Assembly: GCF_036898095.1 (NCBI RefSeq)
Contig: NC_090730.1
Location: 33,925,717 to 33,989,716, forward strand
Origin: Palaemon carinicauda
Taxonomy: Eukaryota > Arthropoda > Malacostraca > Decapoda > Palaemonidae
Reading direction: 5' to 3'
Length of the DNA stretch: 64,000 nt
Below, piece after piece: positions 46,995 through 55,831 of this stretch. The stretch's first letter is position 1. The number at the start of each line of letters is the position of its first letter. A program made the position numbers and the translations under genes. Under the pieces are notes generated by a model. The model was not told the DNA's origin, searched no databases, and was given only the letters and a program-made list of their open reading frames with translations.

Positions 46995-47797
46995 TCTGGA
47001 TGATTTCCATACGGTGAATGAACGAAGACACTCAAAGTCCATATACTGAAAGAAGTTTAGTGATGAAGCAATTTTTCTCCGAACATGACCTGCGGGAGTA
47101 CTGTCAGGATCTGCTCTACGAATAAAGTAATTGAGCTTTGCCCTCAGTTGTTTTAGGGATAAGTTTGATCCAGAGGTTTCTCCTATAAAGAGCTGTCCTC
47201 CCCTGAAGTCTGAAGTCTACGAAGATACACCTTTAGACACTCTACAGGACATAGAGAGACATCTTCCTTCAGAGGGCAGATTCTCCAGGAACCCCACCTT
47301 TTAGGGGGTAGCTCGTTCTTAGCGAGAAAGGTTGGATCAGGAAAGAGATTCAGTTCTCCCGCTTCTGTGAACTGAATGTGGCCCTCATCTCTAGATAGAG
47401 CCCCTATTTCACTAACTCTAGGCCCAGAGGCTATAGCAAACAGAAAAATGATCCTTTGGGTTAGATCCTTGAGGGAACAATCTTCATTGTTCATAGATGA
47501 GGCATAATGTAGGACCTTGTCCAAAGACCATGAGATGGGCTTTGGTGGTGGGGCAGGCCTAAGCCTTGCACATGCCTTCAGAATCTTATTAAAGATTTCA
47601 TTCGACAGATCTACTTGAAAGGCATATAGAAGAGGTCTAGTCAAGGCTGATTTGCATGTAGTTATTGTGTTGGCCGCCAGGCCTTGATTATGAAGGTGGA
47701 CAAAGAAGGAGAGACAGAAATTCATTGAAATTTCTTTCTGTCCTTTTGCTTTAACAAAAGCAACCCACTTTTTCCAAGAAGACTCATATTGTCTTCT
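46995..47797 (-). pseudogene. DIRS tyrosine recombinase
   Basis: In minus direction: an N-terminal SAM-like core-binding part (FCLSFFVHLHNQGLAANTIT; LLYAFQVDLSNEIFNKIL), then the catalytic domain with Arg in ASGPRVSEIGALSRDEG, the His-x-x-Arg set in PAGHVRRKIASSLNFF, and the nucleophile Tyr in WKSSRVFYKH near 46986. All catalytic residues seem present. One frameshift lies near 47190, after SGED. A TAG follows soon after the tyrosine. The upstream end of the frame lies across the nested LTR element, at 52427 and beyond (EEYKTKSM). The enzyme would join the element circle to its target. Confidence 0.85.
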
Positions 47798-48682
47798 TGT
47801 GGCGGGATGTTAAAAAAAAACAAGCCCCACACCCTGAATCACACCTACTGACAATGGTCCCACAACACAAACTTTCCCCTTACTTTATCAACTGGACTCT
47901 TGGACAAAAGGACAAACAAAACAAAACATACCCTTAAAACTATATTTCCTAATACCACAATACTTAACATGGAACCATTCACAATCAAAATAATAATCAC
48001 ACTTACAACTAATCATGAACTTCACACTAAATATATAATAACCACCATTCAAATAATCAACGAAACCCCTAACAAAACTTAAATCAACCGCACACCAACA
48101 CCCAAATAAATATCTGTGTTTATATATATTTTATAGACACCAACACTGTCTATACACACAAGCCAACTGTCTTTTATGGCACAACACCACTAAATGAAAC
48201 CCGAAGATTGTTTTCAATTTCCATAACGGACTTAACTCCTCGGGGTCATGGTTGTCATCGTCGTCGATATCATCATCATCATCAACATCATCATCCTAAA
48301 TCTTAATTGTAATAAACAGGCCAGGTCGTCAACAGTTGATCAATCAAATGAGCAGTCCAAACAAAATCGTAATACAGGCCAAGTCATCAACAATACATCC
48401 ACTTTCAAAAAACTTGGGTCTCTCCAAAGGAGTTAGCCTCACCAAAGGAGGAATCACGGCTCAGAAAATCAAAAATCACTTCCTCGCTGGTAAAGAAAAA
48501 TAATAATTCCAGCGTTCACACAACTGACTCAGGACGCAGTCAATCAAAAAAAGCATTCGCTCCGAAACATTCACCACTGTCGTAACCTAACTAAAAAATG
48601 TAAACAAACAATCTCATTTAAACCAACAGTCTTTCTCACCACAAACGATCGTTAACCTAACTACTTTCGCTCGCTAACACAA

Positions 48683-48747
<65 letters not shown>

Positions 48748-48801
48748 GGATTTGGCAAAAACAAAAAAAAATAAAAATAAAGCAAAAATAAATCCTCCAC
48801 A
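47798..48801 (-). repeat. Gag-only element 3' LTR
   Basis: Nearly identical to 51418-52422. Contains a long CT array (about 48685-48744) and a small ORF at 48248-48436 that is present only because it is duplicated in both LTRs. Confidence 0.95.
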
Positions 48802-48818
48802 TTCCTCCCCCCTTACTT
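48802..48818 (-). promoter_or_regulatory. Polypurine tract
   Basis: The minus strand reads AGTAAGGGGGGAGGAA directly before the 3' LTR, the expected plus-strand primer. Confidence 0.88.
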
Positions 48819-48842
48819 TGCCAAATCCTTCTCACACAACAC

Positions 48843-49541
48843 TTACATTATTTTTTTCATAACCCAGTCGCAGTCGGGAACGGGACCTCTACTTCGAGTA
48901 ACTGGGCCCCCATATACTCTCTCATTCACTTCTTCCTTATCACAATCATTCGCTACATTAACACTATTCTTATCTAAATCCCTATCATCTAATATATCAT
49001 GTACAATCATATCTACCTCGTTCTCTTCTGGCCCTATAATTACACTCATTTCTGTAAACAGTTCATCCATTTCATCAAAAACATTCTCAACTTTAGCAAA
49101 AGATTCATTCATGCTACTAATCATTCTCCTATCTCTCATTCTCGCATTCGTCATCCTTTCTTTTACATCACCTAAGGAAAAGCCACACACACTATAGGTA
49201 TCATTCATACTCAGCCATGATTCATCTGTATTAATACATTTATCCTCCACACACACTTGCACATTTACACCCTTGTCATACTTATTCGTATTCTTACCTA
49301 TACCTATAAATTTCCCTTGCACTTTCTCCTCACTTAAAACTTTCAAACGCCTCTTTTTCCTATAATCAACTAACACTAATTGTTTATTTTCCAGCCCCAA
49401 TTTCTCATGCATACTAGATTCATACTTGCTCATTTCCAACCAATTACTCATCCCATTCTCACAAACATTAATCCTATTCCTTCCACACACACAGGAGGAC
49501 TCACCTAGCTGAACCCTCTTACACTCTAGTTTCCCGAACAT
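48843..49541 (-). CDS. Second ORF of the gag-only element, unknown function
   Basis: 232 codons from ATG at 49541. It overlaps the gag end by 16 nt in the -1 register, the classic position of a pol frame. I recognise no protease, RT or integrase motif. The product is rich in Met, Asp, Glu, Asn and Lys. It has two close cysteines (SCVCGR) and ends in an acidic stretch followed by YGGPVTRSRGPVPDCDW. The T-R-S-R-G-P ending recalls the tail of some Gypsy integrases, so the ORF may be the two outer edges of an ancestral pol joined after loss of the middle. That is a guess. The frame is fully open, while the DIRS host around it is decayed. Confidence 0.75.
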   Translation of the reverse strand: MFGKLECKRVQLGESSCVCGRNRINVCENGMSNWLEMSKYESSMHEKLGLENKQLVLVDYRKKRRLKVLSEEKVQGKFIGIGKNTNKYDKGVNVQVCVEDKCINTDESWLSMNDTYSVCGFSLGDVKERMTNARMRDRRMISSMNESFAKVENVFDEMDELFTEMSVIIGPEENEVDMIVHDILDDRDLDKNSVNVANDCDKEEVNERVYGGPVTRSRGPVPDCDWVMKKIM

Positions 49542-51322
49542 CCTGGCTGATTTACTCCCTTCTTCCTACATACCCTAGCTACATGCCCATCTGCACCACA
49601 TTCAGTACACTTACCCCGTGGCTCCTTGCACATTCTAGCATAATGACCATCCTTACCACAATTACCGCAAATCACATTTGTACGATTACTCCGACATCCA
49701 CTCGCTATGTGCCCTGTCATACCACACCGATAACATTTTACCCCCTTCTCTTTCTTGCACTCGCTAATTCTATGCCCTACCTCACCACATCCAAAACAAG
49801 CACCTAGAGCCCATCTACATTCATTCTTCTTATGACCTTCCTTTCCACACCTATAACACTTTTCATTACGGACACGACTATCTGACATACCTCGATGTGC
49901 ACTCACACTCCTATCCCTATTGCGCCAATTACCCTGCCTAAATCCTTCATTTGTCCTTACAGGTATTCCCACATTACTCGCCCTAACACTCCTATCTACT
50001 ACATTATCAGCTACCCTCATTGGTCCTCTCAAAATTGCGTCCTTATAACTACCAAATTCTATTACACTTTCTTCCATTCCAGTTCTTACACTCACAGATT
50101 TACTTTCTTTCATACACCTATCCAACTCGTAATCCTCAACTATCTCTAAAATATCATCCCATGTCAATCTTTCTTTCGTCCACCTCATTTTCTCCTTCCG
50201 TTTCAAATTAACAAACTCAGCAACATTCTCGGGTACAGTAGCCAAAAACTTCCTCATTAACTCCTTATTCTCATTTATACCTTCATCCCCATACTTCTTC
50301 CTAGCTAAAGTTTCCAACCTACATACGTACATTGATATCGCTTCTCCTGCATTCATCCGTGCTTCATCAAAATCATTCTTACGCTTATACTTAACACTCC
50401 CTTTCATACGTTTTACCTGCTCAATTATTCTTTTTTTCACACTTTCATAATCAACGTCCCCTACACTCATTATCACTCCATACATCGTCAACAAATACCC
50501 AGTCAAATATTCTCCTAACTCCCTAGCCCAAACTCTTTTACTATCACCATACTTATCCTGACAATACCTCTCATACTCCTTGAAAAAATCATATACATCC
50601 CTACTGCTATGCTCATTGAACCTTTCACACCGAGGTACCTCTCTCATAAACACAGTCTTACACACATCACGTTCATTCTCACTGCTATCATCACTGTCTA
50701 CTCCCTTGTTACCTTCTTCCTCATTCGAATACAATGAATCCACTTCCACACTTAAATTCCTTTCCTTAACCATTCCTTTCTTACCCTTTTTCTTACTTAC
50801 CACTTTCACCCATTCACGATCGTCCTTGCTATCAGCCTGATACTTTTTCTTCCCTTTCTTCACATCACTTTTACCTTTCCTTTCATCTTTCCTCTCACCT
50901 TTCTGTTCATCCTTACTATGCCTAATTCCCTTATCTTCAATATCACCATCACTATTACTACTATCACTATCACTTCCTTTCCCATTATCACCTACCTTAA
51001 CCTTCTCTTCCACTACCAACCCATTCCCCGAAGCTGAGGACACTCCTCCGACTGCACCTTCACCCATTATAGTTTTCATCATCCCCATGACTTGCCCCAT
51101 CATATCTTCCATTCGTTTCTCTATTCGTTCTTCATTCTCTCGCATCCTCATCTCAACACATTCTTCCACTCTCTCTACTGTCCCCTTTAACTCCCTAAGC
51201 TCCTTCTGCATCGCCGCATTCTCCCAGTTCAACCTCTCATTCTCTATTAGCAACCTCTCCTCACGCTCCTTACTCAGCCGCAATTCCTCCTTCAGTAACT
51301 TGTTCTGCTCTTCCATTTTCAT
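49526..51322 (-). CDS. Gag of the gag-only LTR element, five zinc knuckles
   Basis: ATG at 51322 is the first ATG of the open frame, giving about 598 residues. The N-terminal 90 residues form a coiled coil (LLKEELRLSKEREERLLIEN and following). A charged, low-complexity Lys/Asp/Ser region follows, then a capsid-like helical part (VYDFFKEYERYCQDKYGDS; VWARELGEYLTGYLLTMYG; DEARMNAGEAISMYVCRLE). Five CX2CX4HX4C knuckles lie at about residues 489-585: CYRCGKEGHKKNEC, CFGCGEVGHRISEC, CYRCGMTGHIASGC, CGNCGKDGHYARMC, CTECGADGHVARVC. It should bind its own RNA and build particles. There are no stops. Five knuckles are many; retrotransposon Gags usually have one to three. Confidence 0.92.
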   Translation of the reverse strand: MKMEEQNKLLKEELRLSKEREERLLIENERLNWENAAMQKELRELKGTVERVEECVEMRMRENEERIEKRMEDMMGQVMGMMKTIMGEGAVGGVSSASGNGLVVEEKVKVGDNGKGSDSDSSNSDGDIEDKGIRHSKDEQKGERKDERKGKSDVKKGKKKYQADSKDDREWVKVVSKKKGKKGMVKERNLSVEVDSLYSNEEEGNKGVDSDDSSENERDVCKTVFMREVPRCERFNEHSSRDVYDFFKEYERYCQDKYGDSKRVWARELGEYLTGYLLTMYGVIMSVGDVDYESVKKRIIEQVKRMKGSVKYKRKNDFDEARMNAGEAISMYVCRLETLARKKYGDEGINENKELMRKFLATVPENVAEFVNLKRKEKMRWTKERLTWDDILEIVEDYELDRCMKESKSVSVRTGMEESVIEFGSYKDAILRGPMRVADNVVDRSVRASNVGIPVRTNEGFRQGNWRNRDRSVSAHRGMSDSRVRNEKCYRCGKEGHKKNECRWALGACFGCGEVGHRISECKKEKGVKCYRCGMTGHIASGCRSNRTNVICGNCGKDGHYARMCKEPRGKCTECGADGHVARVCRKKGVNQPGCSGN

Positions 51323-51393
51323 CAACCTTAATCTAATTTCATATCCCAATGCAGTCCTTTGTCCAAGAGTCTAGCTTCAATCCCACCTCGGCA

Positions 51394-51411
51394 GTCCCTG
51401 TTCGGGCGCCA
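51394..51411 (-). promoter_or_regulatory. Primer binding site matching tRNA-Lys3
   Basis: The minus strand reads TGGCGCCCGAACAGGGAC, complementary over 18 nt to the 3' end of tRNA-Lys(UUU), the primer known from lentiviruses and several Gypsy elements. It lies 6 nt inside the 5' LTR. Confidence 0.93.
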
Positions 51412-51417
51412 AAATAA

Positions 51418-52303
51418 TGTGGCGGGATGTTAAAAAAAACAAGCCCCACACCCTGAATCACACCTACTGACAATGGTCCCACAACACAAACTTTCCCCTT
51501 ACTTTATCAACTGGACTCTTGGACAAAAGGACAAACAAAACAAAACATACCCTTAAAACTATATTTCCTAATACCACAATACTTAACATGGAACCATTCA
51601 CAATCAAAATAATAATCACACTTACAACTAATCATAAACTTCACACTAAATATATAATAACCACCATTCAAATAATCAACGAAACCCCTAACAAAACTTA
51701 AATCAACCGCACACCAACACCCAAATAAATATCTGTGTTTATATATATTTCATAGACACCAACACTGTCTATACACACAAGCCAACTGTCTTTTATGGCA
51801 CAACACCACTAAATGAAACCCGAAGATTGTTTTCAATTTCCATAACGGACTTAACTCCTCGGGGTCATGGTTGTCATCGTCGTCGATATCATCATCATCA
51901 TCAACATCATCATCCTAAATCTTAATTGTAATAAACAGGCCAGGTCGTCAACAGTTGATCAATCAAATGAGCAGTCCAAACAAAATCGTAATACAGGCCA
52001 AGTCATCAACAATACATCCACTTTCAAAAAACTTGGGTCTCTCCAAAGGAGTTAGCCTCACCAAAGGAGGAATCACGGCTCAGAAAATCAAAAATCACTT
52101 CCTCGCTGGTAAAGAAAAATAATAATTCCAGCGTTCACACAACTGACTCAGGACGCAGTCAATCAAAAAAAGCATTCGCTCCGAAACATTCACCACTGTC
52201 GTAACCTAACTAAAAAATGTAAACAAACAATCTCATTTAAACCAACAGTCTTTCTCACCACAAACGATCGTTAACCTAACTACTTTCGCTCGCTAACACA
52301 ATA

Positions 52304-52366
<63 letters not shown>

Positions 52367-52422
52367 GGATTTGGCAAAAACAAAAAAAAAAATAAAAATA
52401 AAGCAAAAATAAATCCTCCACA
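51418..52422 (-). repeat. Gag-only element 5' LTR
   Basis: About 1005 bp. It carries a CT array at about 52304-52363 with one interruption. Confidence 0.95.
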
Positions 52423-52426
52423 TTCT

Positions 52427-53900
52427 CATTGACTTAGTCTTGTATTCTTCTAAGAATTCTATATTGCCTTCTGAGATCCCAAATCTTTTCCTAACCGCTA
52501 GGGCAAGGAAATCATGAAATGAAGGGTTCGGGTTCTTTATGATAAATCGAAGGCAATTAAATTCTGAACCTTCTGAAATAGTCCTGGGTTCAGAACTAGG
52601 GCCAGCCTCAGCTTCAGTTACTTCACTGAAGAGGACAGATTGCTCTTGGGCTACTTGGGAGCCAATAGAGCTACTCCCCCTTGGAAGGATCGCAGAATGT
52701 TGAGCACCTTCCGTAGGTGATTGGATGGGATGAACCAGGATCTCCGAGTCCATCCCTTCTATACTAGAGACATAATGTCTGTTAACTCCACTAGAGGGTC
52801 CTCGTATGGGGCTACATATCGAGGTAGTTTCTTGAAGACGCTCGTTATGAAGAGGACGATCTGCAGTTCTGAGACTTGATACCCTCTGGGAGGGAATAGG
52901 TCTGCGTCCGTGGACCATTGTAACTCTATTGGCTTGAGCCGAAATAGAGCATCCACCGTCACATTGTGGATCGATTGTATATGAACTCCTGACAGGTGCC
53001 ATCCCTTTAAGTAAGGGATGGTTAACGTCACCTAGACTGTATGAGACGTTTTCTAGCATTGTCGATTGCGACGTCTCATTATCTCTTCGGTGTCCCAGAT
53101 CAGTCGAAGGAAGTCTGATCTGCATGGAGAGAGATTCCCCACTCATGAGAGGACCAACACGGTCTTGGGACTTTTGGGCTTTGACCTTTGTTAGAGAAGC
53201 GATTAAGGAAGGACCTATATCGATCTTTTCAGATCTCTTCAGGCGTTTGATGCGTATCTTCTCCAGACTCTTGACACATCTTTCAGCTGTGCTCTTATCA
53301 CTGGGTCTGTCACTATTGCGAACTGGAGAGAGTTCAAAATTCCTCCCTGTTAGCGTCTTGGAAATCTGACTGATTACCCAAGTCTCTTGACCGACCTTGC
53401 AATCTCCTTTTATATTCCCAATGGAAAGGAGAGTTGGTGTGACCACAGGCTTCAATGATTTTTCAGCCATTGAAACCTTTGATCTGGAGAGAATCGAGAC
53501 TTCTTGAAGCTTATCTTGCATCCGCGATGTTCCGGGAACCGGTTCATCTCCTTGGATGCTCATAGACCAGCAACTTCGGGTGCTGCACACTCCAGCCTCT
53601 CGTCCGGGTAAATTGTTGCCTGAACCATTTCTAGACTTGGTTTTTGCAAGACTAAATCTGCCAATCCTATGAAGATATTTAGGACTGTGTCTAGTGCAAC
53701 ACGTATCTTTCCTAGGATATACGTTACCCTCTGTAACTTGAATCCTAGATAGGAGTGTATGGGGTGATTGACTGGAAGTTGCCAAAGGACACTTTTCAGG
53801 TCTGACAAGACTACGAACACCCCTTTTTGAAACAGGGTCCATATGTTCAGAAGGATTAACATTCTACACTCGCTGTTTTATTTGAACTTGTTGAGTGGCG
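52427..53900 (-). pseudogene. DIRS reverse transcriptase and RNase H, heavily frameshifted
   Basis: Pieces in three frames: RT with VVLSDLKSVLWQLPVNHP and YLGFKLQRVTYI (53560-53862), where the catalytic block reads Y-P-D-E; RNase H with GWHLSGVHIQSIHNVTVDAL and LPRYVAPYEDPLVELTDI (52759-53031); and the start of the recombinase part (NPNPSFHDFLALAVRKRFG; EEYKTKSM) ending at the nested element. D-L-K-S-x-x-W-Q-L-P is typical of DIRS-type RT. The 520-codon frame at 52280-53842 is mostly off-frame. No enzyme can be made. Confidence 0.83.
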
Positions 53901-53979
53901 ACAAGTCGAGAATGACTCTGAGATTTCTTGAGTCCTTTCCTGGAATACGATGGACTATTGTTTCCTTACCACCTGTATG

Positions 53980-55831
53980 CTAAAGAGATCTCAGGTATAC
54001 TCCTACAGGAAGGTTTTGGATTGTAGGAGGAGTTAAGGAAATGATGGTGGAGATATTTCTACTTCCAATCATAGTCCCATCTTCATTAGGCCTTGGACCC
54101 AAGGATCGAAGATCCAATGATCCTGAAGGAACCTCCCTCCTACCAGAAACATCTCTATGTTTTGAATGATCAGTAGGATTAAATTTTTGACCGCCTACCT
54201 GTGGCATCACGGTCGCTGCAGCCGTGAGATGTTGTTGAACCACCCGAGGTATATATCTGGACTTTCCTGTCTTCCGTTTAGGTTGGGGACCCGTGGAAGA
54301 CTTTCTCTTTGAAAGGATGCCCCACTTTTGGAGAAGACCTACGTTCTCCGTGGTGGCATTCTTAACCACTTTCCTAACTACTTCGTCTGGGAAGAGGTCT
54401 TTACCCCAGATGTTGGAAGATATTAGCTTCCTTGTTTCATGTTTCACTGTTGCGGCAGCAAACACAAACTCCCTGCATGGTCTCCCAGTCTTCATAAAGG
54501 CATAAAGGTCTTTCACTAAGGTAGCCATATGCATTTTGGCTAAGACCATGAGCATGTCTGGGGATATTTTCCTGGATTGAACACAACTCTATGTAGTTTT
54601 GTAGAGATAGGGAGGCTGCAAGTCTCTTCTTTGTCTCTTGTTCATTATACAAGAGAAACTCGGATAGTTTAGGGAGATCCTTGTTAAACTCTCAACTGGC
54701 GACATCCGCATCTAATCTTCCTACTGAAAAAGTTAAATGGGACTTCCTTCCAGTCCTTCTCCTGTCTGGGAAAGGCTAGTGACAGAGGCTTGCACTCCTC
54801 GAGTGCAGGACATGGCCTACCTGCCTCCACTGCCTTGGCAACAGATTTAAATGCCCTTCCCATAAAGGGGAATGAAAATGAAGCAGGAGCAAGAAAGGAA
54901 GGGGGCCTGTTACCCAGTGTGAATACCTTCGACACCGAGTAACCCACCTTTTTCAGGCTACTTGACAGGATAGCCTGGGCCTTATCATGGTCGAGAATCA
55001 TGACCTCCTTCGATAACGTTCCTTTTCTTGACTCTGGCTCATACTTCAGTCGAACAAAACAATTAGGGTAAGCGTCAGAGCTTGGCCATAATTGGATTTT
55101 GTCCAAAGGAACTGCCCCCATCTTCTTTGAGATGTAGAGTTTGCCATTTAAAATGGGCATCAGCTCCGCAAACCTCCAAGGATTGGTTTTGGACCATGTC
55201 GGAAGGTCTTGATCCATGGGTTGTTTGTATGACTCTTGCGAAGCAACAAGTGGAGCTTTACGAGGCTCTATCTTGCACTTTACTTTCTGCTTTTCGTGTT
55301 GTATGTGAAAGCTCTCTATTAGATTATTCACTTGGGCCCATAATTGGTCCACTCCATCTAATAGAGGGGTAGAAGATGAAGATGTCGATGTCAATGGCTC
55401 TATGGCTGGCATAGGTGGAAACAATTCCCACACGACATTTTCCCTTTCTTCCCATGAGCACTTCCTGCCCTCCTTCCCAAAGGCTATCTGGCCGTCGGGA
55501 GATGTAATTGGTGTCTGAGGCACCACTATTTCCTTACTTGCTTTCGGAAATAGTAGTTACGCATCCTATCATTAGGTAGGTAAAGTCCCGGAGAGATTTT
55601 CTGGAAGCCCCTCACCCAGTTGCATAATTTGTACCGAGCTGTATCCCTAGTCTCTATAGACTTGGGATTCAGGAAACCCTCGTACATTAAGGTCCGACAT
55701 ACATTGCAAACCGGCGGGCTCCAATAATGTAGGGATTCGGAAATAATATTGAAGGGGGCATGAAACCTGCAAGTATTATGACTGTAAAAACACTTAATCG
55801 TGATCTTGCAGAAGACTGCAGCACAAGTCAT
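53980..55831 (-). pseudogene. DIRS ORF1 (Gag-like), frameshifted
   Basis: Three open stretches follow each other: 55526-55831 (a cysteine-rich part with CAAVFCKITIKC and PPVCNVCRTLM), 54684-55526 (proline/serine-rich, then WRFAELMPILNGKLYISKK and LGNRPPSFLAPASFSFPFMG), and 53980-54555 (LYAFMKTGRPCREFVFAAAT; a basic RKSSTGPQPKRKTGKSRY). Position, order and composition fit ORF1 of DIRS elements. The cysteine-rich start might bind zinc. Frameshifts lie near 55540 and 54600-54690. Confidence 0.7.

Larger units (their letters stand above)
47798..52422 (-). mobile_element. Gag-only LTR retrotransposon nested in DIRS
   Basis: LTRs of about 1004 bp (47798-48801 and 51418-52422) start TGTGG and end CCACA. 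TTCT occurs at 47794-47797 and 52423-52426, a 4-bp target duplication. In minus order: primer site (51394-51411), gag, a second overlapping ORF, polypurine tract (48802-48818). The internal part is only about 2.6 kb, with no protease, RT, RNase H or integrase. Outside simple repeats the LTRs differ at about two positions by eye, so insertion is very recent. Structure resembles non-autonomous gag-only elements (called TR-GAG in plants). Mobility must depend on a relative that supplies enzymes. Confidence 0.93.

Noticed and set aside
50580..51374. Plus-strand ORFs rich in Ser, Thr and Leu
   Set aside because: Antisense shadows of the Gag ORF on the minus strand.
47900..52055. Small plus-strand ORFs at 47900, 48248, 51519 and 51867
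   Set aside because: They occur twice only because the LTR is duplicated; no coding features, and opposite to the element strand.
52280..53842. 520-codon minus-strand ORF taken as one gene
   Set aside because: Only its C-terminal part reads as DIRS protein. RT and RNase H motifs are in the other two frames, and its last 30 codons are the CT array of the nested LTR.
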